From Lachnospiraceae bacterium (GTDB lineage Bacteria > Bacillota > Clostridia > Lachnospirales > Lachnospiraceae): a stretch of DNA of 64,000 bases. The notes under the pieces were generated by a model. It ran no database searches, was not told the DNA's origin, and saw only the letters and a program-made list of their open reading frames with translations. This document shows positions 1 through 7,899 of this stretch, in pieces (position 1 is the stretch's first letter; each line of letters starts with the position of its first letter). The translations under genes and the position numbers were made by a program. The stretch lies in contig JAFYAS010000005.1 in assembly GCA_017540605.1 (NCBI GenBank), positions 31,025-95,024 on the forward strand. Reading direction: 5' to 3'.

Positions 1-2559
1 AGCCCAGTTTTTAACAGAGGACTCAAAGCTTTCAGCAGTATCAGCCTCTGCTGCGGGATTGTTCTTACAAAAGCTTATGAATTCTTCCCTTAATGCAGGA
101 TTCTCGTCGAGGTGTACTATATCCTCATCCTTTATTTCCGGATGAGTACCAAGAGCCCAAATATTGAAGATAGCATTGACGGTAGGAGTTCTTGTTGCAC
201 CGACAGATTTTTGATAAATATCACCGTAAGCAGCTACATTCATCAGCTCAGACTGTACACTTTGAAGCTTCGTAAACTCATCAGAATAATCCGCCTCCAG
301 ATCTCTTTCAAGATTCTCCGCGGTCTTTTGGTCAAATACATTGAGCTTATAAGCATCTCCGTTTTCTTCCTTCTCAAAGAATTGTGCGAAGGCACTCTTT
401 ATGGGCTGTCTTTTTCTGACCTCAGACTCAGCCTTAAGTCTCTTTTCTTCATCGAAGGGCTTGATAACCTTATCCTCAATCTCCTTCTTTACTCTGATCA
501 GTGAGCTGTCACCATCGAGCTTGACCTTATTCTTAACCTCTTCGGTTTCAGTCCACTCCTTTATTCCGCTAAGGGAGAGCTCTTTACCGTTAGCATCTAT
601 CATTTCATTGATGGATCTTAGTTGCTCTTCGTTAAACTTACCGGCGGTAATGCTCTCTCTCTTTCCACTTAGTCGATAATTATTTATTTTTCTGTTACTT
701 ACATCATTTAGGATATTGCTGATCAAAAGATCCTCACTTGGAACAGGACGTCCCTTGGCAACATCCTTTTGAGTATAGATGTCAAAAACCTTATCCTGAG
801 CATGCGCTTCCATAGTTTCGAGGAAATCTTCAACATCCTCGGGAGTTTTATAGCCCATGACTGCAGCTATTTGAGCCATTGTAGTATTTTTAGTGAGGTT
901 AGCCTCTCTTTTTACAGCTCTATTAATATTTTCGTCAATGATGTATTCCTGCTTGGCTCTATTTATCGTATCATTGATCGCCATGGTAAATACAGCCGAA
1001 TCAGAGGTAACCTTTGCAAGATAGGTTGCCTTCTTTTCACGAAGCTTGTCATCTGCGGGAATAGTATCAAGGATAGCCTTTCTTTCGTTGGTCATCCTGA
1101 TATCATTTTCCGTACTGATCCTTCCGAGGGCTTCGAAAACTCTTCTTCTTGTTAGCTCATCAGCGCCGATAATATATGTGTTTTTAAAATCATCCCATAT
1201 AGCATCAATAGCATCCTCTTGTTCTTGAGACCAGCTCTTATCCGTGTATCTCAAAGCACATATATTGATATAGCATGAAAGCTTGGTCTCAAGATTAACC
1301 TGAGAACTATATATCTCCTTCCAATGTGCGGCCTTTTCATTATCTGCTGCCGCAACATCTATGACGATATTTCCCTCTTTTACGGGAGCCTTCACATTAG
1401 CTTTTTTTGCGGTCTTCTTTTTCATGTTAGGAATAACAAATTCACCCTTATCCTCATCATAATAAGGGAAATTCTCAATATTCTCGATAGCTTCGTTATT
1501 CTCCTTGAAGGTTACACCGCTAAAGAAGAGACCCTCTGAAGCGAGCTTATCAAATTTTTTGAACAATTTTTTATCATACATCATCTCGTCTATATTCTCA
1601 TGAAACATACCATAAACCTTGTCCATGGTGCTGTTCTTATGACAATATTCAAAAAAGCCCTGACCCTTTCCATCCTCTTTGTAAGCCTTTAACGAACGGA
1701 TGATATACTCTCTTTTAATAGCGGCATCAAAATAGGTTCCCTCAGCTCTTGAAGCATCCGCATCATTTTTTTTCTTGATCTCATCATAATGAAGATGATA
1801 CTTAGCTACCCATCCGGAATAATCATAACCAAAGCCCATAACACCTGCCATGTGCTTTGCGTATTCCTTTGCTATCATCTTATCTTTGATATCCGGAGCA
1901 TCAGCCTGGATCAAGGGCATGGCTTCATCTATATAATCAGTAAACTCCTGCCATGCATCATAAGCAATATTCGATATGGAAGCAATCTTTATATAGGGCT
2001 CGTCCATATCAAAATCCTCTTCATCAACATCCACATCATTGATAAGCTGATCCTGAAGCTTTGCCACAGCCTTAAGACCCTTATAAATAGTTTTGGCAAA
2101 GAATTCTCTGTCCTCTTTGGTATTTGTTGCGTTCTTTTGTACAATGAGATCAAAAAGCTCCTGCTTATGCTCTACAAACCTGGTATTGTCATAGATATCA
2201 TCCAAGGTATATATGGGATTGCCTTTTTCATCAGTCTCTGAAAGCATCATAAGAACAGCCACCGAATGACCTCCCGATCTCCACAGTGACAGGCCACCTT
2301 TGGCATCCATATGCTGGAAATTAACATTCTTATATTTCTCTCCCAGGAAGGTATCCTTATATTCCTTATTTTCGCCGCCACGGTGATAGATCTTTCTTAC
2401 CTCCTCGGCATAGCGCATCCTATCATCGGGGGACGCATTGTCCCAGTCAGGCTTTTTTATGGCAGCCTTTTTCTCTGCCATGGTTTTTATATTTCCTTTA
2501 ACAGCCGTTTTCTTTTCTTCAACTTTTTCAACATTATCTTCGATATCTATTTCCTTCAT
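1..2559 (-). CDS. Large soluble modular protein, module A, C-terminus cut off by window edge
   Basis: The frame is open from an ATG at 2559 to base 1 (853 codons) and runs off the left edge, so the C-terminus is missing. GGAGAG lies just upstream of the start. The translation begins MKEIDIEDNVEKV and has no signal peptide or membrane segment. Residues about 30-400 match the protein at 31258-33264 along their length: IKKPDW, EKYKNVN, a GGHSVAVLMML stretch matching GGYTVAMLLLL, then DEKGNPIYTLDDIYDN, YKGLK and YDAWQE. A weaker copy of this 'module A' lies in the 17596-21096 protein. The rest is charged and helical. It has its own promoter (2594-2626). I do not recognise a known function. By regulation and relatedness it belongs with the candidate secretion substrates described below. 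The frame itself is certain; the role is inference. Confidence 0.85.
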   Translation of the reverse strand, partial: MKEIDIEDNVEKVEEKKTAVKGNIKTMAEKKAAIKKPDWDNASPDDRMRYAEEVRKIYHRGGENKEYKDTFLGEKYKNVNFQHMDAKGGLSLWRSGGHSVAVLMMLSETDEKGNPIYTLDDIYDNTRFVEHKQELFDLIVQKNATNTKEDREFFAKTIYKGLKAVAKLQDQLINDVDVDEEDFDMDEPYIKIASISNIAYDAWQEFTDYIDEAMPLIQADAPDIKDKMIAKEYAKHMAGVMGFGYDYSGWVAKYHLHYDEIKKKNDADASRAEGTYFDAAIKREYIIRSLKAYKEDGKGQGFFEYCHKNSTMDKVYGMFHENIDEMMYDKKLFKKFDKLASEGLFFSGVTFKENNEAIENIENFPYYDEDKGEFVIPNMKKKTAKKANVKAPVKEGNIVIDVAAADNEKAAHWKEIYSSQVNLETKLSCYINICALRYTDKSWSQEQEDAIDAIWDDFKNTYIIGADELTRRRVFEALGRISTENDIRMTNERKAILDTIPADDKLREKKATYLAKVTSDSAVFTMAINDTINRAKQEYIIDENINRAVKREANLTKNTTMAQIAAVMGYKTPEDVEDFLETMEAHAQDKVFDIYTQKDVAKGRPVPSEDLLISNILNDVSNRKINNYRLSGKRESITAGKFNEEQLRSINEMIDANGKELSLSGIKEWTETEEVKNKVKLDGDSSLIRVKKEIEDKVIKPFDEEKRLKAESEVRKRQPIKSAFAQFFEKEENGDAYKLNVFDQKTAENLERDLEADYSDEFTKLQSVQSELMNVAAYGDIYQKSVGATRTPTVNAIFNIWALGTHPEIKDEDIVHLDENPALREEFISFCKNNPAAEADTAESFESSVKNWA

Positions 2560-2593
2560 AGCTTTTCTCTCCTTTTTATCACATATTACTGTC

Positions 2594-2626
2594 ATTCTAT
2601 AACAAAGTGTGCAACAAATGCGCAAC
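2594..2626 (-). promoter_or_regulatory. GTTGC-box promoter P1
   Basis: Read on the minus strand: GTTGC, 6 bp, GTTGC, 11 bp, TAGAAT. The boxes are at 2622-2626 and 2611-2615 and the -10-like hexamer at 2594-2599, 35 bp above the start of the gene ending at the left edge. There is no TTGACA-like -35. Same geometry as eight other sites in the window. Confidence 0.75.
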
Positions 2627-2655
2627 AAAAAAACGGGACGTAAATAAATGTCCCG
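2627..2655 (-). terminator. Rho-independent terminator of the GNAT transcript
   Basis: Minus-strand hairpin CGGGAC/GTCCCG (2650-2655 with 2634-2639) followed directly by seven T (2633-2627). The T run touches the first GTTGC box of promoter P1. Confidence 0.75.
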
Positions 2656-2671
2656 CATTTTGTATAATAAT

Positions 2672-2820
2672 CGTAAGTGTTCATCAGCTTCGCTGCTGAA
2701 CAGTTACGAGCATCTCGCTCATTTAGAGACTTTGCTTCGCAAAGTGGAGCGAGATGCCTTCCTGCTTCACATCTTAATACGCTCTGAACAGCAAGTGTTC
2801 AGAGCTGTAGTGAACATTTA
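2672..2820. repeat. Dispersed structured intergenic repeat, copy 1
   Basis: About 149 bp that is nearly identical to 24027-24175. It contains nested inverted repeats: GCATCTCGCTC with GAGCGAGATGC around an inner ACTTTGC/GCAAAGT hairpin, and GCTCTGAACA with TGTTCAGAGC. The ends are imperfect inverted repeats of the form CGTAACTGTTCA. It starts at the stop codon of the GNAT gene and ends before a terminator. It behaves like a REP or MITE-type element, or a 3' UTR element. Confidence 0.8.
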
Positions 2821-3369
2821 CTAATAATCTTCGTTTATCCAGGCATACCTTAAATGATCCTTGAATTCACCATCTATGAGTATTCCTGCCTTTTCAAAAC
2901 CCTCATGGAAAAAGCCGAGTCTTTCAAGAACTCGTGCTGATTTCTCGTTGTAGGTAAGCACACGTGCCTCAAGTCTGTGGATATGAGCGATGGTGAGAAG
3001 ATGCTCTATGGCACGCTTGCACGCCTCGGTGCAATAGCCGTGTCCCTGATATTTCTCATGGATATTGTAGCCGAATATGGCGCTTGCGTAGGGCTCCTTC
3101 CTGATCCTTGAAAAGCTCAATGAGCCTATGATGGTTTCGGGATCCTCCTTCAGAGAATAATAATAATAGGCAGAGGTAAGCTTGTCCATGTTGTCAACCT
3201 CCAGCTGCAAAAGCTTCTGCTGATAGTCAAGGGTATAGTATCTGTCCCCTCTTGCCGGCTCGTACTTCTCAAAAAAATCCCTGTTCTCCTTGTAATAGGT
3301 ATATAGCTCATATAAAAAGCTCATATCAGAGCCTCTTAGTATCAATCTGTCACTTTCTATCTTTAGCAT
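2821..3369 (-). CDS. GNAT-family N-acetyltransferase (RimJ/RimL type)
   Basis: 182 aa, ATG with AGGAG 7 bp upstream. The N-terminus LKIESDRLILRG is the usual opening of RimJ/RimL-type acetyltransferases (first beta strand with 'ERLxLRxx'). The acetyl-CoA-binding region is at about residues 100-120 (YNIHEKYQGHGYCTEACKR, a variant of the Q/RxxGxG/A loop), followed by EARVLTYNEKSARVLERLGF, the typical 'N..S..v.eklGF' end of the fold. Such enzymes acetylate protein N-termini, antibiotics or small amines; the substrate cannot be told here. The gene stands alone, transcribed away from the inverted-repeat segment at 3414-3809, whose left arm carries a TATAAT pointing toward it. No GTTGC box is present, so it seems outside the secretion regulon. 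Confidence 0.9.
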   Translation of the reverse strand: MLKIESDRLILRGSDMSFLYELYTYYKENRDFFEKYEPARGDRYYTLDYQQKLLQLEVDNMDKLTSAYYYYSLKEDPETIIGSLSFSRIRKEPYASAIFGYNIHEKYQGHGYCTEACKRAIEHLLTIAHIHRLEARVLTYNEKSARVLERLGFFHEGFEKAGILIDGEFKDHLRYAWINEDY

Positions 3370-3413
3370 GATGTTCTCCTAATTGAAAATCAAAATCCTT
3401 CTAATCATAATAG

Positions 3414-3454
3414 CACTACCCACGATTATATCATTAAACCGTGGATAGTGCTAA
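3414..3454. repeat. Left arm of a 41-bp inverted repeat
   Basis: The reverse complement matches 3769-3809 at 39 of 41 positions. On the minus strand it carries TATAAT with an AT-rich lead, directed out of the element toward the GNAT gene, so it may supply that gene's promoter. Confidence 0.85.
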
Positions 3455-3460
3455 TAATTT

Positions 3461-3605
3461 TTACAGCTTTATCCCTATACTCTTAAATGCCTTTTTATAA
3501 GTCTTTTCTTTTTCTTCCGGCATGCTGATCTTCACATTCTTCTTGATCCTTGTGAATGCGTCCTTTCCAAAGCTTACCTTATTCGACTTGAATATAAGCC
3601 TGGAT
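3461..3605 (-). pseudogene. 3' remnant of a BspA-type leucine-rich-repeat surface protein
   Basis: About 47 codons are open on the minus strand and end at TAA (3461-3463); a stop lies just upstream in the same frame. The peptide contains SFGKDAFTRIKKNVKIS and then a Lys/Glu-rich tail with EKTYKKAFKSIGIKL. This looks like the last repeat and tail of LRR_5/BspA-like surface proteins of Lachnospiraceae ('GKNAFKxIKKNAxIxVPKKK...YKKxLKxxG'). No start or N-terminal part remains. It lies between the two arms of the inverted repeat. Confidence 0.6.
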
Positions 3606-3678
3606 TATTTACAGCAGCCGTAGAAGGCTTTGTTTCCGATGCTTTTTCAGGGCGCTTACTTAACAGACAATTTTCTTC

Positions 3679-3720
3679 AACCCCTCAAAACATGCATAAA
3701 ATGATATATTTTGAGGGGTT
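3679..3720. other. Perfect 12-bp inverted repeat (hairpin)
   Basis: AACCCCTCAAAA at 3679-3690 and its exact complement at 3709-3720, with an 18-bp AT-rich loop. It sits inside the segment bounded by the 41-bp inverted repeats. It lacks a clear T run, so a terminator is only one option. Confidence 0.6.
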
Positions 3721-3768
3721 AAATAGCATTTTTTGAATAAAGCACTGGATAGAACACTCAAAATACCA

Positions 3769-3809
3769 TTAGCACTATCTGCGGTTTAATGATATAATCG
3801 TGGGTAGTG
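3769..3809. repeat. Right arm of the 41-bp inverted repeat
   Basis: Inverted partner of 3414-3454 (2 mismatches). On the plus strand it carries TATAAT at 3794-3799, reading outward toward the oxidoreductase that starts at 3922. The two arms thus carry outward-facing promoter-like sequences on both sides of a 396-bp segment. Confidence 0.85.
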
Positions 3810-3921
3810 TACTAGGGCATCGTTGACCGAAAATAACGAAGTATAAGGGTTTCGTGGAAAGTAAAATGTGTATAGTTAATTAGAAAGTGTTGTACTAGAG
3901 CTTTGGAAAGGGGAAAGCAAT

Positions 3922-4902
3922 ATGAACATAGGAATCATAGGGGCAGGAAGTATCGCCGGAGTAATGGCAAGGACCATCTCCGACATGGAGGAAGCGGATA
4001 ACTACGCGATAGCGTCAAGAGATATCGAAAAAGCAAAGCTTATGGCAGACCAATATGGATTTTCAAAGGCCTATGGAAGCTACGAGGATATGCTTTCGGA
4101 TCCTTTGGTAGAGCTTGTTTACATCGCCCTGCCCCACTCACATCATCATGAGTGGACCATCAAGGCACTTCGTGCAGGAAAGCATGTATTGTGTGAAAAG
4201 GCATTTGCGGTAAATGAAAAGCAGACCAGAGAGATGATCGAGATATCAGAAAAAACCGGACTTTTGCTTGCTGAAGCTATCTGGACCAGGTATATGCCAT
4301 CAAGACGCATGATCACAGAGATAGTGGAAAGAGGTGATATTGGAAGACTTAAGACCATCTCTGCCAATCTCGGTTATAGGATCGATACCAAGGAAAGACT
4401 AATAAGACCGGAGCTTGCAGGAGGTGCTCTTCTCGATCTGACGGTATATCCCCTTAATTTTGCCAGTATGGTATGGGGAGATGATATCAGAAGGATAAGC
4501 GCTTCCTGTGTAAAAACCAATACCGGAGTGGATGGTCAGGATAATGTCATGGTTGAATACCAGGATGATCGCATGGCGAATCTTTTTTCCACGATCTATA
4601 CATTGACGGACCGAACCGGAATGATATACGGAACAGAAGGCTTTATAGAGGTTCAAAATATCAACAATCCGGAAAAGATCAGGATATTTAATTACGACAA
4701 GGGTGGCGCAAGGCTTACATCGGAACTGACTGTTCCCCAGCAGATCACAGGCTATGAGTATGAAGTGCTCTCCTGTATAAAAGCCATAAAGGAAGGTAGA
4801 ATCGAGTGCCCCGAGATGCCACATTCCGAGACCATACAGATCATGTGTCAGATGGACGAGATCAGAAGGCAGTTCGGGATCGTATATCCATTTGAAAAAT
4901 AA
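3922..4902 (+). CDS. Gfo/Idh/MocA-family NAD(P)-dependent oxidoreductase
   Basis: 326 aa, ATG with GGAAAGGGG upstream. The N-terminal Rossmann fold starts MNIGIIGAGSIAG (GxGxxG dinucleotide motif). At about residues 70-76 comes ALPHSHHHEW and at 88-98 GKHVLCEKAFAVN, the family's EKP motif in the EKA form. The C-terminal half is the usual Gfo/Idh/MocA substrate domain (GGALLDLTVYPLNFA at about 168-182). The closest type is the dihydrodiol dehydrogenase/glucose-fructose oxidoreductase-like branch; the sugar or polyol substrate is unknown. It is one of only two plus-strand genes, converges on the next gene and shares with it a bidirectional terminator. No GTTGC box, so it is probably a housekeeping or catabolic gene unrelated to the secretion cluster. 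Confidence 0.92.
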   Translation: MNIGIIGAGSIAGVMARTISDMEEADNYAIASRDIEKAKLMADQYGFSKAYGSYEDMLSDPLVELVYIALPHSHHHEWTIKALRAGKHVLCEKAFAVNEKQTREMIEISEKTGLLLAEAIWTRYMPSRRMITEIVERGDIGRLKTISANLGYRIDTKERLIRPELAGGALLDLTVYPLNFASMVWGDDIRRISASCVKTNTGVDGQDNVMVEYQDDRMANLFSTIYTLTDRTGMIYGTEGFIEVQNINNPEKIRIFNYDKGGARLTSELTVPQQITGYEYEVLSCIKAIKEGRIECPEMPHSETIQIMCQMDEIRRQFGIVYPFEK

Positions 4903-4905
4903 ATC

Positions 4906-4950
4906 AAAAAGATCATACCCTTACACCAATCATAAGGGTATGATCTTTTT
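4906..4950. terminator. Bidirectional terminator between convergent genes
   Basis: An 18-bp perfect stem (4906-4923 with 4933-4950), ending in a run of A on the left and T on the right. It can stop both the oxidoreductase (plus) and the gene ending at 4960 (minus). Confidence 0.9.
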
Positions 4951-4959
4951 TATTGTTTA

Positions 4960-7800
4960 CTAACCCACCTTGGGTCCGGTCGCTTTTACCGTCTTGTTCT
5001 TAAGAGCTTCTCTTTGTTCAGCCACCTTTCTTTCGGCAGCTTTTCTTTGCTCTTTCTGCTTATTATACTGTTTGTTTAGATGATCACCAACACTCTTCTT
5101 AAAGCCCCTAAGAGACTTTATGATATCCTTCTCGGAAGCACCGGCAGAGATATTTTTGCAGAGGTTATCCACGATCTTCTCCGTCTTTGCAGTACCGGCC
5201 TCGGTACGAAGCCTTCCATGTATCTGAGGTATGGGAGTTAAACCCTGATTGTGAAGCTTCGTCTGAATATTGATAAGATCCTGATCTGTCATGTCTTTGA
5301 TCTTACCTGTCATGATGCCTGCTGTCAATTCGCCGTAGTTCTTCATAAATGCATTGAGTTCCTTATTGTTGTCAATCTGCTCAGTCCTATACTGATCATG
5401 CATAGAAGAGATAAAATCATATCTTACAATGTCCTTTATGCACTGCTGCTTCTCAGCCTTTGACAAAGGGGTCTTATTTCTTGCCGCACCCTTAAGCTTA
5501 TTCTCGGCATCAACACATTTGTTTAAGAAGCCCTTTAGTGTCATGGTGTCATTTACAAATTTCATCTCTTCAGGACCAAGCTTTTCAGTCACAGCCTTAT
5601 AAACCTCAGGATCCTTCTTTGCAAATTTTAGTGTCTTATCAAGCAACTCAGTGAAAACTGAATAATTGCCCGTCCTTTCAGTCATCTTATCACAGTGCAT
5701 TGCCTCATAGTTGATCTCCTTGATACCGGTTGCAAGCATGTCCACAAGCGCCCTTTTATCACCCAACTTATATTGATAAAGAGCACTCTTTGCTCTCTCT
5801 CTTGCAGGAGCGATGATCTTCTCTCCATAATGGTTGATACAGTTTTCTCTGTGGATATTCTGGATATCAACTGTATACATGGTTCTCATCTGCTTCATCT
5901 TGTCATACTTGGTGATATCAGGATGCTTTGTTTCGACCATTTCATCAGCCAGTCTATCGGGTATCTCATTCACATCCTGAACGGCTGCATAAGCCACAAT
6001 AGCGAAATCCTCCTCGGATATACCGTTACACTCTAGGGGCTTGCAGGTTTTCTCCAATGAATCAGCAGTGATCATTTTTTTCTTCAGATGATATGGAATA
6101 AAGGCCGGAGTCTTGCTGTAATAATTAAGGATCTCCTTTACACCCTGATCAAAGGGGCGAACTGAGCCGGCAGCCATATCATCCATTCTTGCGATCTTAA
6201 AGCCTTTTTCTGTAATTTCAGGCCACTTTTCGCGATCCTTATTGGTTTGATCTATATTCTTAACATATTCTCCACAGGTTGCAATGATATCGTTGGCAGC
6301 TTCATATCTCGTCTGACCCATCTTGGTTCCGGGCTTGAATTTCTTCAACTCTTTAAATATCTCTCTTTCCTGGTCTCTCCATTCCTTGGTTCCGGGCTTG
6401 ACATCAGGATCGGTAAGCTTCGCTCTTACCTCTTTTTCGTATTTGCCGCTCTTTTTCTTCGTATAAGTGTGCGCAATTTCAGATAACTCGCCTATAGCCT
6501 TCTTAAACCTGGGATCAGCATAGAGATCCTTCTCGGGATTGTTCTGAAGCAACTCTATAACTTCTTTTGCTTTATTCTTCAGTTCGCGCATCTCATCTGT
6601 ATCTGTGTGAGAACCTACCCTGTGACCCGTATTTAGCTGCTTCAAAAACTTCTTTAAGGATTTTGCCATCTCATGCTTTTTTCTCTCATCGGCAGTAAGC
6701 GGAGTGACAAAGCTCTTAACTTCCCTTGACTTTTCAATAGACTGATAAACCTTAACCGCTGACACCTTGTTATATTCATATATAGGAGCCGCCAGATCCA
6801 TCAAACGTTTTCTGTCTTCCATGGTGTTGACATAGGAATTCATGATGGTATCGCAGCGATTCTTCATATCCTTTTTTTCAACGGCAGGCATTTCTTCATC
6901 AGTCCGGACGCCTATACTTTTGTCAAGAAGTGCAACATCATGCAGGAACTGGAAATCATCAGGTGACCAGCCATGCTCCAAGGCTTTTATCTCCCTGTTT
7001 ATCTGATCCAGTCTATTGCCACCGTATCTGGGGCCTGTCCAGTCCTTATATCCCTGACCACCATCTCTACCAAAAGGATAGATATTTTTAGTTTCCCCGT
7101 CAGCCGGCAATGCCACTATTTTTTCAAAGTATTCCTTCTGCCTTTTAAGATGATCATAGGTTGCAAGCTTATACTCTGTTTCCTGTGCTTCAGTAAGTGT
7201 ACCGGCTTTTTTTGCCTTGAGATAAGGGATCATATACCTGTTTTCAAATGCAAGTCTATCCTCGTATTGCTCAACGAAGGGAGTTTGCGCCATATATCGC
7301 TCATATCTGTCTTCGTCTCTTTGAAATATCTCTTTGTCTTTAGTATCTTTTCCGTCTTTAAACAGTGGCAGAGGGAAATTGTTGAAGGTTCCGTTGGAAT
7401 ACATCGTCCCTAAATCGGATTCTTCAGCTATAAGATCCAAATCACCGCTTATTATTTTATTAAGATGATTCCTAAGAAGCACCTTGGTACGATGTATATA
7501 GGAATTCACAGGATGCTTATCATTTTTGATATCCTTATCGATCACCGCCAGTAGTTCAGCCACAGACTTTGAAGCATTCTCTACGACCTTATCCTCCAAC
7601 GGCTCATCAAGAGATTGTACCTTGGATTCAGCAAATGCGATTCCGGGGATCATTACAGCTAAATCGTTCAGCTGTTCAGCGTTTTCTCCAAAAACATCTC
7701 TCACAGCTGAAAAAGGTCCAATAAGCTTTGTGAGATAATTCTTGGTGATCACACCATGAAGCTTTATAGGTTTTACATCTATCTCTTCTACTTCCTTCAT
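4960..7800 (-). CDS. Large soluble helical protein with module C, candidate secretion substrate
   Basis: 946 aa from the ATG at 7800, chosen because AAAGGAG lies 6 bp upstream and because the longer frame (ATG at 7860) would begin upstream of the probable transcription start of P2. No signal peptide or membrane helix; strongly charged and helical. Residues about 390-490 hold a variant of a helical module seen in several neighbours ('module C': GSHTDTDEMRELKNKAKEV here, SSKNFRDMKKSL and SSKEFKAMQKAV elsewhere). A Trp/Gly-rich segment at about 241-265 (YPFGRDGGQGYKDWTGPRYG) may be the start of a distinct domain that I cannot name. The C-terminus is basic and ends KATGPKVG, like the 'GP(K/A)' tails of two neighbours. 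Function unknown; single-gene transcription unit under P2. Confidence 0.85.
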   Translation of the reverse strand: MKEVEEIDVKPIKLHGVITKNYLTKLIGPFSAVRDVFGENAEQLNDLAVMIPGIAFAESKVQSLDEPLEDKVVENASKSVAELLAVIDKDIKNDKHPVNSYIHRTKVLLRNHLNKIISGDLDLIAEESDLGTMYSNGTFNNFPLPLFKDGKDTKDKEIFQRDEDRYERYMAQTPFVEQYEDRLAFENRYMIPYLKAKKAGTLTEAQETEYKLATYDHLKRQKEYFEKIVALPADGETKNIYPFGRDGGQGYKDWTGPRYGGNRLDQINREIKALEHGWSPDDFQFLHDVALLDKSIGVRTDEEMPAVEKKDMKNRCDTIMNSYVNTMEDRKRLMDLAAPIYEYNKVSAVKVYQSIEKSREVKSFVTPLTADERKKHEMAKSLKKFLKQLNTGHRVGSHTDTDEMRELKNKAKEVIELLQNNPEKDLYADPRFKKAIGELSEIAHTYTKKKSGKYEKEVRAKLTDPDVKPGTKEWRDQEREIFKELKKFKPGTKMGQTRYEAANDIIATCGEYVKNIDQTNKDREKWPEITEKGFKIARMDDMAAGSVRPFDQGVKEILNYYSKTPAFIPYHLKKKMITADSLEKTCKPLECNGISEEDFAIVAYAAVQDVNEIPDRLADEMVETKHPDITKYDKMKQMRTMYTVDIQNIHRENCINHYGEKIIAPARERAKSALYQYKLGDKRALVDMLATGIKEINYEAMHCDKMTERTGNYSVFTELLDKTLKFAKKDPEVYKAVTEKLGPEEMKFVNDTMTLKGFLNKCVDAENKLKGAARNKTPLSKAEKQQCIKDIVRYDFISSMHDQYRTEQIDNNKELNAFMKNYGELTAGIMTGKIKDMTDQDLINIQTKLHNQGLTPIPQIHGRLRTEAGTAKTEKIVDNLCKNISAGASEKDIIKSLRGFKKSVGDHLNKQYNKQKEQRKAAERKVAEQREALKNKTVKATGPKVG

Positions 7801-7839
7801 AACTATCTCCTTTTTGTGGTATTTTTTTAAACTAACGCC

Positions 7840-7872
7840 ATTATACAATACAAAGTGCAACTAAAGTGCAAC
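7840..7872 (-). promoter_or_regulatory. GTTGC-box promoter P2
   Basis: Minus strand: GTTGC (7868-7872), 6 bp, GTTGC (7857-7861), 11 bp, then TATAAT (7840-7845), a perfect -10. This is the clearest member of the set. It drives the 4960-7800 gene and lies 27 bp past the stop of the preceding gene. Confidence 0.85.
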
Positions 7873-7899
7873 AAGAAAAAATAAATGGCAAAAAATGGG

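Noticed and set aside
2594..2626. GTTGC boxes read as LytTR (AgrA-type) sites
   Set aside because: LytTR repeats are 9 bp with 12-13 bp spacers (about 22 bp centre to centre); these are 11 bp apart and abut the -10 as in PhoB-type promoters.
7801..7860. 20-residue extension of the 4960 gene
   Set aside because: It overlaps the GTTGC promoter P2; the ATG at 7800 has AAAGGAG at proper distance.
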